Source: Microbacterium paludicola
Lineage (GTDB): Bacteria > Actinomycetota > Actinomycetes > Actinomycetales > Microbacteriaceae
Assembly (NCBI RefSeq): GCF_015235415.1
Contig: NZ_JADGLL010000001.1
Span: 62,001-126,000 of the forward strand
DNA: 64,000 bases
Reading direction: 5' to 3'
Of this stretch, positions 59,779 to 64,000 are shown piece by piece; the stretch's first letter is position 1; every line of letters starts with the position of its first letter. A program made the position numbers and the translations under genes. The notes under the pieces are model-generated. The model saw only the letters and a list, made by a program, of their open reading frames with translations, searched no databases and was not told the DNA's origin.

Positions 59779-60980
59779 TGCTCCGCCGTGACCGTGGCCG
59801 GTCAGCGTGGCTCGCAGCCGCGCTGACCGGCTCTGTCCTGTGTGGGGCGCCGGCGGGCGCCGCGCCGGTGTCCGCTCCGGCGGCTACGCCCGTGGCTGCG
59901 GAGGCCCCGGCCGCCTCGCGGCAGGAGGTGGCCTCGGCCATCGCCGGGGCGATCGTCGACGACATGACGACGGCCGAGCGGGCGTCGGCCGTCGTCATGG
60001 GGCACGTCGGCGGCACGGATCCGGATGCGCTCGGCGCGTACGTCCGCGAGGGCCGGCTGGGCGGCTTCATCCTGATGGGCTCGAACGTGCCGAAGACCCC
60101 GGACGAGCTCCGCCGGATCACTGACGCGCTCGATGGACCGACGGGGACGCTGCCGCCGCTGGTCGCGGTTGACGAGGAAGGCGGCGTCGTGACCCGTCTG
60201 CCCTGGGACGACGGGCCTGCGGGCACGCAGCTGCAGCGCCAGGACCCCGACGCCTCCCGCGCCGCGTTCGACGCGCGGGGAGGGCTTCTGGAGGACGTCG
60301 GCATCAGCGTGAACTTCGGGATCGTGGCAGACGTCGGCACCCGCACGAGCGGCTTCATCCGGCCGCGGACGCTGGGAGGCGACGCGACGGCAGCGGCCGA
60401 GCGCGTCGCCGCGGCCGTCGCGGGGGAGAGGCCGCACGCGTTCTCGACGCTCAAGCACTTCCCCGGCCATGGCGCTGCGGCCGGCGACTCGCACAGCGCG
60501 ATCCCCGAGACCGCGATGCCCGTCGAGGAGTGGCGCGCCGACCACGCGCCGCCCTTCGAGTCGGGCATCGAGGCGGGCGCCGAACTGGTGATGACCGGGC
60601 ACCTCCGCTTCACCGCGGTGGACGACGCTCCGGCCTCGCTCTCGCCCGAGTGGTACGCCATCCTGCGCGACGACCTCCACTTCGAGGGGGTCGCGATCAC
60701 GGACGACCTCGGCATGCTGCTGTCCTCAGGCGAGGGTCGCTACGCGGATCCCGTCCGCAACGCGGTGGATGCGATCACGGCGGGCGCGGACATGGCCCTG
60801 ATGGTCGCCGGATCGAACGCGGGAACGGCGGGCGAGCTCGCCGACGGGATCGCGGCGGCGGCGGAGGCGGGTGACCTTCCGCCGGAGCGTCTCGAGGCGG
60901 CCGCGACGCGGGTCGTCACCCTGCGGGTGCTCGCCTCGGGCCTTCTCGACGGCGACGCCTTCGAACCGCCGAGGGGATGA
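59778..60980 (+). CDS. Exported glycoside hydrolase family 3 protein (NagZ-like)
   Basis: A 400-residue protein: signal peptide (about residues 1-28, SAWLAAALTGSVLCGAPAGAA) and a GH3 N-terminal barrel. VAVDEEGGVVTRLP, STLKHFPGHGAA and GVAITDDLGM (catalytic Asp) match beta-N-acetylglucosaminidases that act on peptidoglycan. No second GH3 domain is present, as in NagZ. The one-base overlap with gatB links cell-wall turnover and translation genes in one transcript, without obvious functional reason. Confidence 0.9.
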   Translation: MLRRDRGRSAWLAAALTGSVLCGAPAGAAPVSAPAATPVAAEAPAASRQEVASAIAGAIVDDMTTAERASAVVMGHVGGTDPDALGAYVREGRLGGFILMGSNVPKTPDELRRITDALDGPTGTLPPLVAVDEEGGVVTRLPWDDGPAGTQLQRQDPDASRAAFDARGGLLEDVGISVNFGIVADVGTRTSGFIRPRTLGGDATAAAERVAAAVAGERPHAFSTLKHFPGHGAAAGDSHSAIPETAMPVEEWRADHAPPFESGIEAGAELVMTGHLRFTAVDDAPASLSPEWYAILRDDLHFEGVAITDDLGMLLSSGEGRYADPVRNAVDAITAGADMALMVAGSNAGTAGELADGIAAAAEAGDLPPERLEAAATRVVTLRVLASGLLDGDAFEPPRG

Positions 60981-61019
60981 GCCCCGAGCCCGAGACGTGT
61001 CCGTGTCGGTGCCTCGGGC

Positions 61020-61031
61020 GACAATGGAGTC
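61020..61031 (+). promoter_or_regulatory. Leaderless -10 of dinB
   Basis: GACAAT (61020-61025), six bases (GGAGTC), ATG at 61032. No LexA box (GAACn7GTTC type) was noticed. Confidence 0.45.
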
Positions 61032-62282
61032 ATGGGACGAGCGGACGGGTCGGGGCGCATCGTGTCGCCCATCGACGCCGACGACTCGGGAACCGGCATC
61101 CTGCACGTCGACATGGACGCGTTCTACGCGGCCGTCGAGGTTCTCGACGACCCGTCGTTGAAGGGCAAGCCGATCGTGATCGGGGCACCCGAGGGTCGTT
61201 CGGTCGTCTCGAGCGCGTCCTACGAGGCGCGGCGCTTCGGGGTGCGCTCGGCGATGCCGATGGGGCAGGCGCTTCGGCTGTGCCCGCAGGCCATCGTCGT
61301 GCTTCCGCACTTCGGCCGGTACCAGGCCGTCTCGGCGCAGGTCATGGACGTGTTCCGCAGCTTCACGCCCCTCGTCGAGCCCCTGTCGATCGACGAGGCG
61401 TTCCTCGACGTGCGGGGAGCGCGCCGCCTGTGGGGAAGCCCCGGGACGATCGCGCAGCTCATCCGCACGCGGATCGCCGAGGAGGTCGGCATCACCGCGA
61501 GCGTCGGAGTCGCCGCCACGAAGCATGTCGCGAAGATGGCGTCGACGATGTCGAAGCCGGATGGCCTGCTGATCGTCCCGGCCGATCGCACGCAGGAGTT
61601 CCTCGACCCGAAGCCCGTGCGCGCGATCTGGGGGGTCGGGCCCAAGGCCGCCGAGGCCCTCGAATCGCGGGCGATCCGCACGATCGGCGATGTGCGCCAG
61701 ACGCCGCCGCAGGTGCTCGAGCGCATCGTCGGTCCCGCCGGGGCGCAGCGGCTCGCGGAGCTCGCCCGTGGCATCGATCCGCGCGGGGTCGAGACCACCC
61801 GGGTCGAGAAGAGCATCGGGCACGAGGAGACGTTCGAGACCGACATCCCCGATGTCGGGGTGCTGCGCGCCGAACTGCTCCGGCTCTCCGATCGTGTCGC
61901 CGTGCGCCTTCGTCGCGCCGGGTTCGAGGCGGCGGGCGTCGCGATCAAGGTCAGGTTCTCCGACTTCTCCACGATCACCCGCTCCGCCACGCTGCCCGAG
62001 CCGTCCGCCGTGGGACAGCGCATCGCCGAGGCATCGCGGGAGCTCCTCGCGGGGGTCGACCTGCGCCTGCCGGTGCGGCTCATCGGGGTCCGCGCCGAGC
62101 GCCTGCAGGCGGCCGGATCCGGCGGCGTCGCGCTGTGGGACGACGACGCCGACTGGAAGCGCCTGGAGGGGACGCTCGACGACGCCCTCGCGCGCTTCGG
62201 GAAGGGCGCCGTGACGCGGGCGACGTTCCTCGGCCGGGACGAGCAGCGGCACCTGCCCTCGCATCCGCGGCCGGAGTCCTGA
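61032..62282 (+). CDS. dinB: DNA polymerase IV (DinB)
   Basis: A Y-family translesion polymerase (416 aa). Metal-site Asp in HVDMDAFYAAVE and Asp/Glu in LSIDEAFLDV; the steric-gate region follows. HhH IWGVGPKAAEAL and the little-finger domain (KSIGHEETFETDI) are intact. It lacks an evident C-terminal beta-clamp motif of QLxLF type; EQRHLPSHP ends the protein. The start fits a leaderless pattern. Confidence 0.94.
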   Translation: MGRADGSGRIVSPIDADDSGTGILHVDMDAFYAAVEVLDDPSLKGKPIVIGAPEGRSVVSSASYEARRFGVRSAMPMGQALRLCPQAIVVLPHFGRYQAVSAQVMDVFRSFTPLVEPLSIDEAFLDVRGARRLWGSPGTIAQLIRTRIAEEVGITASVGVAATKHVAKMASTMSKPDGLLIVPADRTQEFLDPKPVRAIWGVGPKAAEALESRAIRTIGDVRQTPPQVLERIVGPAGAQRLAELARGIDPRGVETTRVEKSIGHEETFETDIPDVGVLRAELLRLSDRVAVRLRRAGFEAAGVAIKVRFSDFSTITRSATLPEPSAVGQRIAEASRELLAGVDLRLPVRLIGVRAERLQAAGSGGVALWDDDADWKRLEGTLDDALARFGKGAVTRATFLGRDEQRHLPSHPRPES

Positions 62283-62355
62283 TCCCGTCGCGGCGGCGTC
62301 GCACGTCGATCGGCGCCGGCTCGGAAGAGAACTGACGCGGATCGACGAACCTCGG

Positions 62356-62367
62356 TACGGTGGTGAC
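62356..62367 (+). promoter_or_regulatory. Leaderless -10 of the GerW-like gene
   Basis: TACGGT (62356-62361), GGTGAC, ATG at 62368. Confidence 0.5.
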
Positions 62368-62688
62368 ATGCCCAACATCGCACTCGAGCTCGGCAAGATG
62401 TCCGCCAACATCGGCGTGACCAGCAGCTACGGCGAGCAGCAGGACGTCGACGGCGTGCGGATCGTGCCCGTCGCCGCCACGTGGAGCGGCTTCGGCGGCG
62501 GCTCGGACGAGTCGGGCAACGGCGGCGGTGGGGGTGGCGGCTTCTCCGCCCCGATCGGCGCGTACATCCGCCGCGGCGACACGCTCACCTTCGAGCCGAA
62601 CCTCGTCTCGCTGCTGGCCGTGGCGATCCCCTTCGTGTGGGTCGCCGGCAGGGCGCTGTCGCGCATCATCCGTGCGCTCAAGAAGTAG
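62368..62688 (+). CDS. GerW/YtfJ-like small protein with membrane anchor
   Basis: A 106-residue protein with the GerW-type core: SYGEQQDVDGVRIVPVAATW, a Gly-rich loop (GFGGGSDESGN, then seven Gly) and APIGAYIRRGDTLTFEP. A C-terminal hydrophobic segment (LVSLLAVAIPFVWVAG) can anchor it in the membrane. GerW is named for spore germination in Bacillus, but this lineage does not sporulate, so another role is needed. Its 3' end overlaps the next gene. Confidence 0.7.
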   Translation: MPNIALELGKMSANIGVTSSYGEQQDVDGVRIVPVAATWSGFGGGSDESGNGGGGGGGFSAPIGAYIRRGDTLTFEPNLVSLLAVAIPFVWVAGRALSRIIRALKK

Positions 62689-63262
62689 CGCACCGGATCC
62701 GTTCGTCGCCGCGCACGACGACGCCTTCGCGGTCGTCGCCGACGCAGTCGCGCGCCTCGACTCGACAGCTCCTGTCGTCCTGATCGACGGCCGCAGCGGC
62801 GGAGGCAAGACGACGCTGGCTCGACGGCTCGCCGACGAGTGGCCCCCCGCGGGGGAGCGGCCGCAGCTGGTGGCGCTCGACTCCTTCTATCCCGGCTGGG
62901 ACGGATTGGCCGAGGCGACGCGGCTGACGCGCGAGTGGCTGCTCGTGCCGCACGCGGAGCACCGCGAGGCGCGGTGGCGCCGATTCGACTGGGACGTGCA
63001 GGCGTTCGCCGAGGAGCACGCCGTGGACGCTGAGCGCCCGCTCATCATCGAGGGATCCGGTTCGCTGACGGCGCAGGCGAAGCCGCTCGCGGATCTCACC
63101 GTCTGGGTGGACGCCCCGGAGTCGTCGCGCCGCATCCGCGCGCTCGATCGCGACGGCGACGCGTATGCGCCCCACTGGGAGCGGTGGGCCGCGCAGGAGG
63201 TCGAGCACATGGCGCGCCATTCCCCGCGGGCACTGGCGGACCTGGTGTTCGACCTGCCGTAG
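62672..63262 (+). CDS. P-loop nucleoside/uridine kinase-like protein
   Basis: A 196-residue protein with Walker A IDGRSGGGKTTLARRL, a substrate-type LDSFYPGWDGL, and a LIIEGSGSL strand, as in the uridine kinase/phosphoribulokinase superfamily. The start is uncertain: GTG 62672 overlaps the GerW-like gene by 17 bases and is the last start before the conserved region. No ribosome site is obvious, so it is probably coupled. Substrate unknown. Confidence 0.75.
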   Translation: MRSRSSAPDPFVAAHDDAFAVVADAVARLDSTAPVVLIDGRSGGGKTTLARRLADEWPPAGERPQLVALDSFYPGWDGLAEATRLTREWLLVPHAEHREARWRRFDWDVQAFAEEHAVDAERPLIIEGSGSLTAQAKPLADLTVWVDAPESSRRIRALDRDGDAYAPHWERWAAQEVEHMARHSPRALADLVFDLP

Positions 63263-63271
63263 GATCGTCGC

Positions 63272-63742
63272 TCAGAAGCCCTGCTCGGCCGTCTGCACGA
63301 GCAGTTCGAGACGGTACCCGAGCCAGTCGTAGACGCCATAGCGCGGGTCGTCGGGATCGCGGTCCTCATCGTCGTCGACGATGCCCAGCCGGTCGGCGAT
63401 CACGAGGCGCACCGCGGCGAGGGTGCGCATCCACGCGCGCAGCTGCGCGGCATCGACGGACACCTCGACCGGGGCGAGCTCATCCTCGTGCTCGATCGCG
63501 GCGAGACCGTCCAGCACGACGCGGGCGTCCTCGGCGCGACGACGCAGCAGGTCCGAGCGTGTCAGCGAGCGGAACTCGCGGGAGGCCTCGGCGTCCTCCG
63601 GATAGACATCCGGTGTGAGGCGCTCGAGCGCCGGATCCGGGATGGCCGGGCTGCTGCCGACGAGCTCGGCGAACTGTCCGAGCAGCTCGGCGAGATGCGT
63701 TGCCTCGATGCGCGTGAGCGTCAGGACGACGTGCTCGCTCAT
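63272..63742 (-). CDS. DUF2017 family protein
   Basis: A 156-residue acidic, helical protein (LTRIEATHLAELLGQFAELV, SLTRSDLLRRRAEDARVVLDGL, LRAWMRTLAAVRLVIADRLGI). Its place directly after clpS, with ATGA overlap, matches the DUF2017 family found beside clpS across actinobacteria. The function is unknown; a link with Clp proteolysis is inferred from this linkage. ATG 63742. Confidence 0.85.
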   Translation of the reverse strand: MSEHVVLTLTRIEATHLAELLGQFAELVGSSPAIPDPALERLTPDVYPEDAEASREFRSLTRSDLLRRRAEDARVVLDGLAAIEHEDELAPVEVSVDAAQLRAWMRTLAAVRLVIADRLGIVDDDEDRDPDDPRYGVYDWLGYRLELLVQTAEQGF

Positions 63743-64000
63743 CCGACCGGTGCCTTCCGGACGGTGGCCCAGAGCCCGTAGTCGTGCATCGCCTGGGCGT
63801 GCAGCTCCATCTGCTCGCGCGCTCCCTCCGCGACCACCGCGTGGCCGTCGTGATGAACGGCGAGCATCAGCTGCGTCGCGCGGTCGATGCTGTACCCGAA
63901 GTACTCGCGGAACACGTGGACGACGTAGCTCATCAGGTTGACCGGGTCGTTCCACACGACGGTCTGCCAGGGGACATCCGGGCGGTGCAGCTCGTCGAGC
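63739..64000 (-). CDS. clpS: ATP-dependent Clp protease adaptor ClpS (5' truncated by window end)
   Basis: ClpS delivers N-degron substrates to ClpC/ClpA. The visible 86 residues include VVWNDPVNLMSYVVHVFREYF and MLAVHHDGHAVVAEGAREQ, the substrate-pocket and ClpA-contact regions. The frame stays open to base 64000 (upstream codons read LDELHRPDVPWQTV), so the start lies outside; GTG at 63957 is internal. Its stop overlaps the DUF2017 start. Confidence 0.94.
   Translation of the reverse strand, partial: LDELHRPDVPWQTVVWNDPVNLMSYVVHVFREYFGYSIDRATQLMLAVHHDGHAVVAEGAREQMELHAQAMHDYGLWATVRKAPVG

Overview
The window is high-GC (about 70% by eye), densely coded actinobacterial chromosome. The rpsP-KH-rimM-trmD and rplS-lepB-rnhB-DUF2469-yraN-comM-dprA-xerC-rpsB-tsf-pyrH-frr-cdsA blocks, many GTG starts, 1- and 4-base stop/start overlaps and leaderless TAGACT promoters point to the Microbacteriaceae, most likely Microbacterium. 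That assignment rests on gene order and protein character; no 16S rRNA gene is present, and I saw no tRNA, CRISPR array, transposase or prophage.

Layout. 1-2.2 kb: a SorC-type regulator and a carboxylate-amine ligase. 2.2-4.4 kb: rpsP, KH protein, rimM, trmD. 4.4-25.4 kb: a self-contained nitrate assimilation island lying between trmD and rplS, which adjoin in the classical operon. It holds nitrate reductase with its FAD/[2Fe-2S] electron-transfer partner, the NarK transporter, molybdenum cofactor synthesis (mog, moaE, moaD, DUF6457, moaC, moeA, moeB-rhodanese, moaA), molybdate import (modABC), siroheme synthesis (cysG, cbiX), a HemD-winged-helix protein, and nirBD. NarK brings in nitrate, the Mo enzyme reduces it to nitrite, NirBD reduces nitrite to ammonium, and the other genes supply molybdate, Moco and siroheme. 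MobA, needed for bis-MGD, is not in the window.

25.5-40.7 kb: map, a small membrane protein, rplS, lepB, rnhB and the conserved information-processing block to cdsA, then a DivIVA-like protein and an SLT-domain protein. 40.7-48.5 kb: a zinc-ligand protein, a hydrolase, an AI-2E-type permease, a large membrane protein with an internal lipobox, a thioredoxin-TPR protein, a cysteine desulfurase and mnmA (probably a tRNA thiolation pair). 48.5-56.4 kb: ligA, a divergent ArsR/SRPBCC pair, an aldo/keto reductase, a DEAD-box helicase and an acyl-CoA ligase. 56.4-64 kb: gatCAB with a coupled GH3 gene, dinB, a GerW-like protein, a P-loop kinase, DUF2017 and a 5'-truncated clpS.

The most unusual signals are short repeat-like inserts that touch genes: an AT-richer, in-frame, 8-residue-periodic insert in NirD; an 11-codon insert after codon 2 of trmD made of a dispersed GCTCGCTCCGCTCGCTCA-type repeat; the same repeat type forming the end of the DUF6457 gene and the moaD start; and a copy of it lying inside a 119-bp duplication of the DUF2469 3' end. 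Also notable are a 7-codon leaderless leader ORF coupled to moaA, a GlnR-like box before narK, large perfect inverted repeats between convergent genes, and a 16-bp divergent intergene where two leaderless promoters overlap.
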